In this document: piece by piece, positions 22,330-33,518 of the stretch | Layout: the number at the start of each line of letters is the position of its first letter | How positions within the stretch are numbered: the first letter of the stretch is position 1 | Source of the DNA: Meconema thalassinum | Lineage: Eukaryota; Arthropoda; Insecta; Orthoptera; Tettigoniidae | Direction: 5' to 3' | DNA: 64,000 nt | Assembly (NCBI GenBank): GCA_946902985.2 | Contig: OX336388.2 | Coordinates: 1,384,181,723-1,384,245,722 of the forward strand | Translations under genes and position numbers: made by a program | Notes under the pieces: generated by a model | Told to the model about the DNA's origin: nothing | The model's database searches: none | The model's input: only the letters and a program-made list of their open reading frames with translations

Positions 22330-22560
22330 TAGCATTCATGGCATACAGTACTTACAGTTTTGCAACTATCACATTGACACACGAATCCCACGCACACTCA
22401 AGAGAACGGGGTACATGGCCAGGATGTTACAAAGCCCCTAAGTGAATCAACAACAACAACAAGATTATACATATCAACTTACTTTAATGATAGTAGAAAC
22501 TAATAATAGGCTGTACAATGTAGATAAATATTAGGCTAAGTCATGGGAATCTCCCGCTCC
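22330..22560 (+). repeat. SINE family E tail with downstream unique flank
   Basis: It carries CTCAAGAGAACGGGGTAC, GATGTTACAAAGCCCCTAAG and CAACAACAACAAG. The following flank, TATACATATCAAC...CATGGGAAT, also recurs in both arms of the inverted repeat at 23.3-23.9 kb. The SINE tail and its flank therefore moved together. Confidence 0.65.
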
Positions 22561-22897
22561 CATCGACGAATGGGAGCACACAGCGGATCGTGGAATAGAC
22601 GGGAGTAATTATAATTTTTAGAGCATGTTTGATTGGCTCTTAAAAATGCCAGTGGACTTGATCCTAACAGTCAACTTGTTGAGAATCAAGAACAGACTCT
22701 CATGATACTAGTTAGCAGTGTTGTTAATTAAGAGTAGCCTAGATCTTTCTAATATCACAAAACTAATTAACTCCAGACCGTCTTCTTCATTTCACATTTA
22801 TGATCACATAATCAAGGAGATCCGTCCATCGTCGAATGAAACACTAATTAAGTTTGAAAAGGAGGCAGAAGAGGGGGAGACGCCGACCACGCTTCAC
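22561..22897. other. No recognisable feature
   Basis: Spacer before the TTAA of a possible piggyBac end. No gene was seen. Confidence 0.4.
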
Positions 22898-23334
22898 TTA
22901 ACCCGGTAGTGGTCGCGGGGGGAGGGATTGTCTCACTTGGGAAATGTCTTGCTTGTAACTCTGCAGCCCGCTCACGGATTCACCTACCCTCCTAGGTATT
23001 CCTAGTGGGGAGCATAATGAGACACCTCCCGCAACAATAGCAATTTAACACTTGAAACGTTCACACGGTTACTATTATTGAACGCGCCTGCACAGAAGTG
23101 ACACTTTCCCGACCCGCAACTATAAACGTGAAAATATGTTTGTGTTACTTTTCGTTGTATAGTTTGTTCTCAAGTGAACTTAAAAATGGCTAATAAACTA
23201 GAGGAAAAGGTTATGGTTTGATAGGACGAGGTGGAGCAAGAATCAAGAAGAAATGGTGAGGCAGATGATGATTTGTTGGAAGTTGGCAGTGCTAGTGAAG
23301 TCGAAGAGGATAAGATAGAACTTAAAGATAAATA
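22898..23334 (+). pseudogene. Possible piggyBac-like 5' end and transposase start
   Basis: TTAA (22,898-22,901) is followed by CCCGGTAGTGGTCGCG and a TGTCTCA...TGAGACA inverted pair (about 22,929 and 23,018), which resembles piggyBac-type termini. A frame from ATG 23,186 reads MANKLEEKVMV, two stops, then an acidic stretch (DEVEQESRRNGEADDD, SASEVEEDK). Acidic N-termini are common in piggyBac transposases. Nothing of the catalytic domain is present, because the frame ends at the start of an inverted repeat (23,335). The identification is tentative. Confidence 0.45.
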
Positions 23335-23880
23335 AAATTCCCATGACTTATTATTTATCTACATTGTAGCCTACTATTAGTTTCTACTATCATTCAAGTA
23401 CGTTGATATGTATAGTCTTGTTGTTGTTGATTTATTTAGGGGCTTTGTAACATCCTGGTCACGTCGCCCCGTTCTCTTGAGCTCCATTTTTTCAGTAACT
23501 ATCCCACACATGATCATTTGTTATGCTTGGGATGCTATCATGCAAATCAGCAACTACATAAAGAATATGGGGACTACTCACCCGGTATTTCTGCAACGGT
23601 GTCTATCGTTTGTCCACTACACTACATACAGTGGTTGTACAGTCTGGGAGTGGATGTACAGTACTTCGGCACAGCGCAACGTGACAATGAGAGGATTGCT
23701 CACGCAAGCAGTGGAACAAAGTTGAGTTGGGATGTGTTGTGTTATTCAAAGAGATAAATCTATGTTACAAAGCCCCTAAATAAATCAACAACAACAAGAC
23801 TATACATATCAACGTACTTGAATGATAGTAGAAACTAATAGTAGGCTACAATGTAGATAAATAATAAGTCATGGGAATTT
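23335..23880. repeat. Long inverted repeat, perfect 119-bp arms
   Basis: The left arm 23,335-23,453 and right arm 23,762-23,880 are exact reverse complements by my reading, around a 308-bp centre. The arms hold a SINE E tail (TTAGGGGCTTTGTAACAT) and its flank. A diverged third copy lies at about 22,400-22,555. The centre contains repeat J copy 2. Perfect arms suggest a recent event. Confidence 0.88.
23643..23762 (+). repeat. Repeat J, copy 2 (120 bp)
   Basis: Near-identical to 17,861-17,980, with GTTGGGATG here against GTTGTGATG there. It abuts the right arm of the inverted repeat. Confidence 0.9.
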
Positions 23881-23934
23881 GACTGATTTTGAGGCTTTGC
23901 GACATCGTGTACTTGAATGTACGAATGGTACAAT

Positions 23935-24035
23935 CTCCGTTCCAGCCCTCAGACCAGAATTAAATTTATTGGCAGAGCCAGGAATCGAACCCGGGTCTCC
24001 ACAGTGACATTCAAGAATACTAGCCGCCGCACCAC
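23935..24035 (-). repeat. tRNA-headed SINE, 5' fragment
   Basis: Reversed, it shows a head ending GGAGACCCGGGTTCGATTCC followed by TGGCTCTGCCAATAAAT. It matches the head of the 18.2-kb and 56.1-kb copies. Confidence 0.65.
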
Positions 24036-24726
24036 GAGGCGGTCATGAATGTGGGATAATTTAGTCGAATAAGGAATAAATTGCTTAATGAAGAATCACG
24101 ACAATTGCTGGGGTAATAATACTGTAGTCTAACAATACGACGAATGTCCAACAACACTGTTTTCTGTATTCTGGTTATAATGCAGATCCTCCGGAGCCAT
24201 CATCAGTGCCTGTGGATCGCATTACGAGTAGTAAAATACTCACGCTTTTAGACGCCACAATTTTCTTATTTTTCCTGTGAACGGCACGTTCTTTTTTTTT
24301 TCTTGTGTTAGAGTAGTCTTCAGATTTTGGCTAAGTGGAACAGCAACGTCTTTTGGTTTCTTTTATTGTGGCGCCAATAACGGGTCGATTGGCAAAAATT
24401 TTCTGATCCTTGTTAATGTCCCACGGTAGTCAAACCGTAGCCCCGGAAAATGTACCAACCACTAGGCTTCCTCTTACCCTTCTAGGTCTCATGTTACAGG
24501 ATACACTGGTTTTTGTTGATGTGAAGGATTTGACTGACACGGCTATCAAGGCAACGATTGTAGTCTGACCACATCCACTTAATTCTAACAATCGGCAGTT
24601 TGACAGCAGTAAACGACTACAACTCTCCCTTCGATCCCTCACTTGGAGATAGCGCTGATAGCACTTGCAGTTCGGGGTGATATTTGGAGTTGCTGTGATT
24701 TATTTATTTATTTATTTATTCATTTA
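24036..24726. other. No recognisable gene
   Basis: Mixed-composition DNA with a T-run near 24,292 and a TTTA run at 24,700-24,720. No coding signature was recognised. Confidence 0.4.
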
Positions 24727-25080
24727 CTAGCAGGTACGCGCGGATTCGCTCGCGATGAAGACAATGGGGACGGTGCATTATTGCTGATAATTGGTATATT
24801 CTATTACAACAATCTCGGCTACTGGTGGGTCCATTTTAATTCTGAAAATTCTGATACATTGGTATGTGCAGCAAAGTGGGAATTTCATAGAGTTGAGAAA
24901 GTCTGCAGGGTACGATGTTACCTTATGTGACCACATTTGAAAAATACGGTTTTGGTTTTGCCATCTTCTGCTGAGACATAACGATTTTGTTGTCCGGATA
25001 CTCGTGAGCACGCCACATACAGTTGCCCTTGGGAAAACTGGTTTTGTCTAAATGTACTGTAACCGTACGTCTTCTCTATT
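24727..25080 (-). pseudogene. Helitron helicase C-terminus with 3' terminus
   Basis: The minus strand reads TSFSQGQLYVACSRVSGQQN, then RYVSAEDGKTKTVF, the C-terminal Pif1-type helicase signature of Helitrons (usual forms HGQLYVACSRV and DGKTxN). It is open to a TAA after KCGHIR. Downstream on the same strand a hairpin with CGCG arms (24,739-24,754) is followed after 8 nt by CTAG (24,727-24,730) and then T. Coding end and terminus are therefore together, about 250 bp apart. The sequence differs from the 4.3-kb relic, so it is a second family. Confidence 0.75.
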
Positions 25081-25663
25081 CGGGGTGTGGTGGTATTTGA
25101 TTACCATGAGGAACACATTTCTTATAAAAATATAACCATCCTTGTATTTATTTCTATCATCCAGCAGATACAATTCAATAATCATCCTGAACATTCAACC
25201 AATTCCGTTTTCTTACTTGAAGCCAGAACCTCATTCTTTTAATATCTCATCCCCTTACTACTTTTTCCAAAACACATAACAATCATCAGACCTCTAAGAG
25301 AATTTTAACAGATACTAGAGCCAAGAATAATAATAAAAAATAGCATCATAAAAGGAATATAACAATACATGGAGATCTTAAAATAGGATACTGTATGACA
25401 CTCCTATATAACACTCCTAACAAGCGCCATCTTTCTAACCTAAAACTATGTAACCACATTGGGTTATAGTACACCTGCTGCTGTAAGTGTGTGTCATTTC
25501 GCTTTTTTAATAATAATTACGAATACTCTTTGAAGAGGGAACTGCACTCATGCACACTGAAATGGCAAATCGGAATAATCGGAATTGCCTATGGGGAATT
25601 GAAAGTATTTTTCCTTAAGCTATTCAGGATGTACTTTTCCCTCAATTATTGACGATTTGAACG
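25081..25663. other. Interior of a Helitron relic, not readable
   Basis: It lies between two minus-strand helicase fragments in the expected order, but no motif could be read. It is AT-rich and probably holds deletions or later insertions. Confidence 0.35.
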
Positions 25664-25930
25664 TCAACATGCCGCTATTAATAGACCAATAGCTAAAATA
25701 TCTCTCACCTTGGCCGCTGATGTATATTGTGCAGCTTCTTCCAGTGTTACATCCCAGGGATTGTAATTCTCCACCAACCCTTTTGCCTCACATGCCTCTC
25801 TAAATAATTCCTGATTATTGTGTTTTTCGAGATCTTTGAGATACGTTGCCCTCGCACATGGTGTATTGTCATCGCGCCAGGAGATGGCAGTTAAACACGC
25901 TGTGACAGGGTGCGGGGCCTTGCAGTACAC
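25664..25930 (-). pseudogene. Helitron Rep-helicase linker fragment
   Basis: The 88-codon minus frame contains YLKDLEKHNNQELFREACEA, then KGLVENYNPWDVTLEEAAQY and AAKVRDILAIGLL. This matches the region after the Rep domain in Helitron proteins (tF.eAc.alGLL.dd.eW...LeeA, LR.LFa.iL). It stands in the right order upstream of the helicase C-terminus at 24.9-25.1 kb. The first 20 or so residues do not fit the family and may be foreign. Confidence 0.6.
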
Positions 25931-26721
25931 ATGCGCGGCCCGCCTATTCCTAACCTAAATATATCTGCTTCCCGCATGTCAATGATTGTTATTGCAGCAG
26001 ACGACACGCATCCAGTGGAAGAAGGAATGTGCTGAGTGAGTGAAGCAAGTACTGACCAACTTAATGTTTTTGGAATGCACGATACGCAGTGAGCGGGAAT
26101 ACATCCGCAGTTCAAACCCAACTGCCATCTCCTGGCGCGATATCAATAGATGCACTGTCAAAGGAAAGCATTCCATGTTACGAACATGGGCCGTGTAATC
26201 TGAACCGAAAGCTCAACAGCAGTTCCTTGAATTCAGATTTGCGAACATTTTATTTTAACTTTCCGTGTGTAATATCTCTGTACCTCAACATAGAGAAAAG
26301 TGCTTTCAAAATCACGTCTTGTGTAAATGTTGGAAAAGGTAGTGAATGTGGCTTTTGGCGAAATGGATACTCGCTCGTAGAAATTATTTTCAGTAAAATA
26401 GACTAGTTCACAATTCTGTAAGTGCATATTGAGGTATGTGACGGCGGGATGCCTTTAGTGTTACGGAAAGGGCATTAGCCGCCACATAGCTTCGTTGCTA
26501 ATGGCATAACAATCAGACTGATATGTTTGTACTTAACTAGACGGGATTTGTGAGCCCTGTGTTTATGAAATTGAACGTAGCTTGATCACTACCTTTATTT
26601 AATAGTCACTACTGTAGTGTTACAAAATTAAAGGTGGTATTAGATGTCGCTGTCTCACACTAATGTTCGTTATTGTAGTTCTAAAACATAGAAAGTTATT
26701 TTTAAATTATGATATAGATAT
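25931..26721. other. No recognisable gene; short inverted repeat
   Basis: AACTGCCATCTCCTGGCGCGAT at 26,120-26,141 is the exact reverse complement of 25,871-25,892, which lies inside the Helitron fragment. The 22-bp arms span about 230 bp. Nothing else was recognised. Confidence 0.5.
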
Positions 26722-27713
26722 ATCTTGAATATGAGAGGAATTGTAGGAATACACCTGGGGAGGGGAAAACAGAATCTTGAAGTCAAGTGTTTAGCTTTTG
26801 CTGATGACCTTGCTCTCTTAGCCAACAACCGAGAAGATGCTCTAAAGATGCTTGACAGTCTTCAAATAGCTCGAAGAACAGGTCTTCAAATCTCCTATGA
26901 AAAAAAAAACGGAATATATGAGTGCAAACACCAAAATGAGAAATATATGGAAGTAAATCATAGAAAGATTAAGAGGACAGAGAAGTTGAATTACCTGGGG
27001 GAATGGATCCAACCCAACGGACTGGATAAGGAAGCAATCAAAGGAAGAACCAGAAAACTGGACCTGGCCTACAAACTAACCCAGAATAAATACAACAAAC
27101 GAGCTTTATCATCCAAGGCCAAAATCAGACACTACAAATCGCGAAGGAGTGTACGCTTCAGAGTGTCTTATTTTAAGTAAAAATGGAGAACTTCAAGTAC
27201 TAGAAAAGAAAGAAAGGAAGTTTCTGAGAAAAATACTTGGACCACAGAAGACTACTGATGGGACATGGAAGAAGAGGAAGTGTTAAGAACTTTACAAGTG
27301 TACTGAAAAGATCACAGACGTAAGGAAGAAGCGGAGGCTAAAGTTCTACGGACATTTACTACGAATGGATGAAGGCAGGCTGACCAAAAGGATCTTCAGC
27401 TACATCATGGGATTAAAGGTCACATCTAAATGGGTAGATGAGGTGAAGAGGGATGCAGCGGAAGTTGGAATTACTCCACTGATGGCCTACGATAGAAGAG
27501 AGTTCCGCAGTCGAGTTGACGGAGTAAAATCATTTCAGGAGAAACCACCAAGCAGGAGGCCCAAACGGATCATTTCCGAGGAGGAGAGAAAACAAAAGAG
27601 TGATAGGATGAAGAAGTTCTTGGAAGAGAAGAGAAAGAAAGCCAATAAGTATTGAGTTCATTGCGGTCCATAGCTGGCCAAATTCGACAACAAAATAAAA
27701 TAAAAATCTTGAA
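26722..27713 (+). pseudogene. 5'-truncated LINE (RTE-like) reverse transcriptase
   Basis: The frame from about 26,730 starts just before the catalytic box: KCLAFADDLALLANNREDAL, then KLNYLGEWIQPNG. Near 27,145 a frameshift moves the reading to SECLILSKNGELQVLEKKER, KFLRKILGPQKT, a TAA at about 27,284, then RRLKFYGHLLRMDEGRLTKR and a basic C-terminus ending at 27,655. The FADD motif and the KFLRKILGP / RLKFYGHLLRM tail are usual in RTE/BovB-type insect LINEs. The 3' end is (AAAAT)n-like. ATCTTGAA flanks the insertion (26,722-26,729 and 27,706-27,713), so it was truncated on arrival. Confidence 0.8.
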
Positions 27714-27812
27714 AGAGGGATGCCCGTTTAGATTTCTAATGTTCTTATCGTGTTTAGATATATCTTGAAAAGGGGATGACCGTTTAGATTTCTAATGTTC
27801 TTATCGTGTTTA
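27708..27812. repeat. Two-copy tandem repeat, 56-bp period
   Basis: CTTGAAAGAGGGATGCCCG... starts at 27,708 and CTTGAAAAGGGGATGACCG... at 27,764. Both run through TTTAGATTTCTAATGTTC. The LINE target sequence ATATATCTTGAA is part of this unit, so the LINE inserted at the edge of a duplicated locus. Confidence 0.85.
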
Positions 27813-28036
27813 AATAATAATGTTAATTGATTTACGTTTCTTTTAACTACTCTGGCTTTTAGAAACGCCGGGATGCTAGAATTTTGCCCCGAAGGGGATA
27901 TTTAACGTGCCTGTAAATCTACTGACATGGTTCCCTTGCATTTGCGCACCCTCAAATGCCAGCTGATTGCGCCAGGATACGAACCTGCAACCTTGGGCCA
28001 GCAAGCTAGAACGTCACCGCTTAGCCTCGCAGCTAG
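27813..28036 (-). repeat. SINE family A
   Basis: Minus-strand copy. The head, reversed, is GCGAGGCTAAGCGGTGACG with B-box GGTTCGTATCCTGGCGC. The body is GGCATTTGAGGGTGCGCAAA and CCCCTTCGGGGCAAAATTC. The tail is AATAATAATG. Confidence 0.85.
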
Positions 28037-28115
28037 TCTATTGTGTTTTAGATAATAGTGGATTGGCATTGCCTCCTACAGGGATAGATGGACAATTGGA
28101 TGTCATGTCTTGAGC

Positions 28116-28219
28116 TACTGTTGCCATGGATACGGACTTGCCATTAATTCATCAGTTTATCAGAGCGTACTGTTGCCATGGATACGGACTTGCCATTAGT
28201 TCAACAGTTTATCAGAGCG
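28116..28219. repeat. Two-copy tandem repeat, 52-bp period
   Basis: TACTGTTGCCATGGATACGG starts at 28,116 and 28,168. The units differ at two or three bases. Confidence 0.88.
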
Positions 28220-28600
28220 AAATAGTTTTCTGGGAATATCTTTGAAACTGTTGGTTTTAGGGCCTTAAAATGTAGGGACCTACCGCGTATTGTTTCTCTC
28301 ATCGAGGGGCGTAAAACGAGCTATGTCTGGTCTTTATGCGACAACTTCGATATTTTGTCCCAGTTTAAGTATAAAAAATGTAAAATCACATTTCATCCCT
28401 TTTCACCCCTTCGAAATCTGAGTTTTTAAAAATCCTCTCTTCGTGTGCATCTACAGTACGGTAGGAACATATCTTCATGGTTTCATGGAATTATCTCCAG
28501 TAGTTTTTGCTGTGCGTTGATTATCTGTCAGTCAGTCAGTCAGTCAGTCAGTCAGTCAGTCAGGACATCTTGCTTTATACGTATAGATTTGCTCTTACTC
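28220..28600 (+). mobile_element. Possible non-autonomous element with (CAGT)n
   Basis: TTCACCCCTTCGAAATCTGAG and a (GTCA)n tract at 28,528-28,562 followed by GGACATCTTGCTTTATACG resemble the 3' plan of Helentron-like elements. No terminal repeat could be defined. Confidence 0.35.
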
Positions 28601-29935
28601 TCTCTTTCTCATTATATTTATCGGTATTACATCAAATATTCGGTATATCATGAGGAGTGAATTCAGTGATGGATGATATTGAGTTACCTTAACCCATTGG
28701 TGACTGAATTCCATTGTAGCATTACACCTCTATTTCTCCTATTGTCATCCGATTTCCCACGAATAGCCGAGTACATGTAAAGGGATAACTGCTTTTTGCA
28801 TTAATTTGTAAAGTTCTGGGTCCAAATTCAGTTCTCGCAGATTATTCTGTAATGAGTTGGAGTTAATAATAACCACTGATTTGCCCCCATGTGCCATTGC
28901 GTCCTCGCCAATTATTATTATTATTATATTTTCCATACGTTTTGTACAACTCAATCTACAAGATACGGAATTCTCAATCAAGTTTCTTCTACCCATCTTA
29001 CTAGCAACGAAGTCAATACAGTACAGTACAAGAAACTATTTGCGCTTGGCTTCAATCTGGAGAAAGCTGGGGTGGTCGGGGTTAAATGTATTAGAAGTTC
29101 TTCAATAATGAAGCGAGCAATCTCGTTTAAGTGTCCTACTTGTGGCGACCCATTGGGATTTGCGGCTATCTATGGCCGACTGCCATTCCTTAATTGCTAC
29201 TTGCGAGGAACACAAGTGCCATTGTACTTTCAACTTCCAGGAGGATTAAACACCAAATTAAACTCATCTCCTTATTAAACTGGAAACGGATCTAGTTGGG
29301 GCCATTGGAGAGAAATATAGACGCCTTATGGAAAATGTTACAGCAACGTTAATCAGGAATAATCTAGGAAACCGAAATCCCACTCGGTTTTCAACTTGCC
29401 AGTAATTAGCATAGAAATTGATATATTAAGTGTACCTTTGTTATAATGGCTTGTAAGTGAAGAAAGATTTTGAGCCGGTAGGATGTTTGGCACCTCCAAA
29501 GGGGTGATCCTAGACCTCGGGTTACTTGCTGTAGGGTGGCCTGTTTCCATACACTCCTTCTCCGCTTTCCCTGCTAACAGCTCTAGGTCAAATAGAACTA
29601 GTCTGTCATCCACATTCTGACCACGCTTAATGTTGTTTAACTCCGTAGATCTTACGGGATCTGTTATTTCAATATGACCAAGCCTCTGGCTCATGAGTAA
29701 TAAGGGGAATGCAAATTTAATACGTTATGTATGTGGGAATCTCCCTAAAATTGACTAGTTACGTCAGTTAATACCACAGAAATCTCACTTGTAATCTCTG
29801 CCATTACTTGCCTCACAAATGTCAATTAAATTATATCACATGATGACGGTCTATAGAACGGAAACGCAATAATTATTTGTATTAGAGGATACAATCCCTT
29901 GATTCCCAACAACGCAATTGGGTGCGTTATATAAA
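28601..29935. other. No recognisable gene
   Basis: Two fairly long open frames occur (28,889-29,278 plus and 29,353-29,694 minus). Neither shows a known motif beyond one CPTC pair, and neither has a supporting context. I regard them as chance frames. Confidence 0.4.
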
Positions 29936-30235
29936 TCCAATACAAGTCTGGAGATCCGTGCTTCGAATCCTGGCGCTAACAGAGGCCATCAAAAGTTGAT
30001 ATTTTCTTAAGGTTTTCTCCACACTCCCTCCATGTAAGTGGTAGGCTATCTTATTTTTAAGTTATGGGGCAACTACCACAGTCCTTGGCCCTCATGAGTA
30101 CACCTGCTCACAATATGAGTACTATAATCTCTACAGAACCACACATAATGAAACCAATCTAGTACACACCAAAGCACATGGAGCTGTTGACCATGATGTT
30201 AACATTCCCTAAGTTAAGTAACAAAGGCAACAACC
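29936..30235 (+). repeat. SINE family E, diverged copy
   Basis: GGAGATCCGTGCTTCGAATC (head) is followed by AACAGAGGCC, CACACTCCCTCCATG, CAGAACCACACATAATG and CATGGAGCTGTTGACCATG. This is the same order as in the 55.5-kb copy. Confidence 0.5.
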
Positions 30236-30589
30236 CATGTCTTCCTTAAATAATACCTGTAGAAGTTGTCTCAATTTTCGTATTGGGATATGAAGTATAT
30301 CGGCCCCTTTTCCTTTGATGAGAGTGGTGATTGTTCCTATTCGTAATTTCGGATTAAAATTCACCTGTTTTAAGTTTTCTTGTCTGTTGTTGGCTCTTTT
30401 CTGGCTTTAGGACGTCGTGGCCATGTAGGCCCATGTACAAAGTTGCGTGTAGAATCGGACTGATGAGCAATGTCTACTCCTGGTCTTTGGAGCAATTGAA
30501 GGTAGAGACCTCCACCCTTCTTCAAGCCATCGGCACGAGATGCAGTTGTTAACTCCATGGCCAGGTGACTTTGCTGGGCAACCTGGTGC
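30236..30589. other. No recognisable gene
   Basis: Unique-looking DNA before the minisatellite. Nothing was recognised. Confidence 0.4.
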
Positions 30590-30749
30590 AACCAATTTGA
30601 CTATCAGGTTCAACTGATGTACATATACCCAAATTGATCACTTTGTACAACTCATACGGGATATATCCATTAACTGATGAATATCCCCTTTGACCACGGA
30701 GCGCATGTGATGTATAACGAAAACGGCCAAAGATCGCAAGTGATGTATA
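30590..30749. repeat. Minisatellite, left remnant
   Basis: Degenerate units of the array that continues at 35,354, such as CCAATTTGACTATCAGGTTC, AACTGATGTACATATACCC and TGACCACGGAGCGCATGTG. The hAT insertion at 30,750 separates the two parts. Confidence 0.7.
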
Positions 30750-30967
30750 GGGTTACCATAATATTTTTAGGCCAAATCCGGACGTCGGATCTTCCGGGGG
30801 GGTCTGGAGGGCATGGACGGACAAAATGAAATGAACTGAACTTGATTTTATAGGTTTACAATCCCTTTACAATTACATAACATGATTACATAAGAATATA
30901 CAAAAACATCAATCAGTGTTCATCATATATCATACTGACCCCTTGAACAATTTTTTCTCGTCTTAGA

Positions 30968-32666
30968 TTAATCTGTGCTGGGTCCAGGGGCAGGTTCCTC
31001 AATTTTCCTTGCATCGTATTTTTCATTAGAGCTGACTTTCTTCAGAAATGGCTTGTTATTTTTTATTTGGTCGTGGAACTCTGAGCATGTCATATCACTA
31101 TTTGCCTTGAAAACTAGCAGGTCCCTGACAACTGCAAGAGATAATCGTCCTCGTTCAGCTGTCCATATTGCTCCCACCATTGAAAAAATTCGCTCAGCTG
31201 GAGCTGAAGTTCCAGGCAGACACATGGCGAATTCTACAAGTTTGTAAATATTCGCAAAGGACACATTGCTCTTGGAAAATACTTCAAACAATTGTCTCCA
31301 CTTTTCACGAGTTTTAGGGGTTTCTTCTTTTGGCAGGGCATCCCATTTGGTCTCAGATTCTTCAAAACTTGAATAAGTGCCGAACGTTCATCAAATAGCT
31401 CATCCACATTTATAGAATCTGGTATGACACTGACTACTGTCAGAGCACTGTCTTCCATTTCATCCCAAGAAGGGACATGTTGTACTGTCAACCACTTGAA
31501 GTGTTTAGCTTTGTCAAAGCTGCTTTACCAAAGTTTCAAGTAGCTAATGCCAGCTTGATAAGAACCTTCGGCACATTTTAAAAACTCTTCTTCCTTGCTG
31601 TCATTAATAGCTTCTTCAGTTTTCAATTTCCTTAGTAATTGTTGAGCAGCAAATGGTATGTAATTGTCAGCCTTCCTTTCTTCCAGTTTCTCAAGTAATT
31701 ATTCATATACTTGCGCCGCTTCTGTAGCTGATATTTGATCAGACTCGACTTTCAATGTTGATAGTTGAAACATTTGCAGACATCCGTGAACAAATGTTAA
31801 AAGCAGTTCATTAACTGGGTCTTCAAAAAATGATTGATTTGTTGCAGGGCAGTTGTTAAGTGATGAGAAATATGCTTTCAAGGGGTTCAAACATAACCAA
31901 TATTCATTCTACTGCTGGCATCAAGCTTAAAAATCTCGTATTGCCGAGGGAAAGGATCCTTTTGTACTCTACTTCTAGAGATTCACAAAATTCTTTCAAT
32001 GCAGTCACTCTGACAGTATATTGGAAGAAGTATTTGTACACTTTCACAACGATTGCCTCGACGTCCACATGTAGAGCATCACAGGCATGCTGCACTGCGT
32101 TATGCAGAATGTGCGCCGAACAGCCAATGCCAAGAATTGGCCTTGAGAGGGCATTTTGAAGTTTGCGAAAGACATTTCCTTGGCCCTGCCTTTTAACACC
32201 ACCAAAGTTAGTATTGGTGTTGTCAGCGCATAGGCATACGACCTTGGAGTCAATAGAGAACTTTTTGATGCATTTTAAAACATGTTCTACTAAGATATCA
32301 GAGGTTTCACCTGGAAGTTCATAAAAAAATAACAGCTTCACGTTAACACCTTCATTTTGGTTAAAATAACGAACACAAACAGGAGTCAATTTAACCTCTT
32401 TTCTGTTTGAACTGTCCATTGTTAGTGTAATGAAATTTGCATCCTTCAGATCTTAGAGAAGTTTGTCAAATATGTAAGGGGATATTACATTTACAATTAT
32501 GACTTCGGTCTTAGTACGAGCTCCCGAGAATTTCGGTTCAAAAAGCTTTTTAATCAGTTTGGCATTGCAATCAGACGTTTTGAAACTAAGTCCATGCATT
32601 GCAGTATGGTAGGCAAAAGTAGCTTCTTTTGCTGAACATTGCAGCTCAGCATCAGTGGCATCAGTA
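30968..32666 (-). pseudogene. hAT transposase, catalytic and C-terminal part
   Basis: In minus-strand order it reads CSAKEATFAYHTAMHGLSFK, KFSGARTKTEVIIVNVISP, a TAA at about 32,455, then DANFITLTMDSSN, CADNTNTNFGGVKRQGQGN, IGCSAHILHNAVQ and NTRFLSLMPAVE. After frame-breaking damage between about 31,900 and 31,300 it ends with LVEFAMCLPGTSAPAERIFS and RGRLSLAVVRDLLVFKANSD, the hAT dimerisation domain. The cut-and-paste transposase would act in the nucleus. The family resembles transposases domesticated as KIAA1586/ZBED-like proteins. Several frameshifts and stops make it a pseudogene. Confidence 0.88.
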
Positions 32667-33518
32667 TTTTAGCCTACTTTCGATTTTTGCAAAAAATGAA
32701 AGTAGACTTATGAGATCAACACAGGGCGAAAAAAGTGTGTCTGTCTGTGTGTGTGTATGTGTGTGTGTGAGTCTGTGTGTGTGTGTGTATGTGTGTGTGT
32801 GAGTCTGTGTGTGTGTGTGTGTGTGAGTGTGTGTACTCTGAATGTCTGTCCCCCCCCCCCCCTATCAATTCGAACACGGTGAATGCAAATTGAACGAAAT
32901 TTGGTACAAAGGTAGCACTAGCAAAGGACACCTCAGTGTCATGTTTTATATCGCCACCATCTTTACTAAAACTGAATGGCGGCCACTCAAACGTTCAAAA
33001 CGTAAAATCAAATAACGACTAACCAAATCATCCGATCTCTATCAAATTTGGTAACAACATACCTTCGTATAGGATGCGTCTTGTGACCAAATTACAAGGT
33101 CGTCCGCCATACCATTTCAGGATGGCGGCCGTGCGAATTATGCAAACTTTATAATCCATATCATGGGACCCACCAGTTCCGATTATCGAGCCGAGAATCG
33201 TTTTAACTGTTCTAAAGGAAGAGGCACGTTCGAAATTAAAAGTTTATTTTGTAATACTATAGTGCAGACGTGATTTTAAAAAGCTGAACTGATTCAGTAA
33301 TAAGACAAGATGGCAGCGGATATCTTGTGCCGGACTTATATTTCACTAATTTGAGTATTGCATGCAATATAGCGTACTGATAAAAAATAAATAAACTTTG
33401 TATGAAATGCTTTATATATATAAATAATATACTCCAGTGATGAAATCGTTTAGTATAAATCATTATTTGCTAACAAGTTCTATGTAAGTCATTTTAAATA
33501 GAACGATATTCGTTGACA

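Noticed and set aside
28889..29278. 129-codon frame with a CPTC pair
   Set aside because: No known domain, starts in an ATT microsatellite, no splice or promoter context that I can support.
29353..29694. 113-codon minus-strand frame
   Set aside because: No recognisable motif and no flanking gene structure; likely chance.
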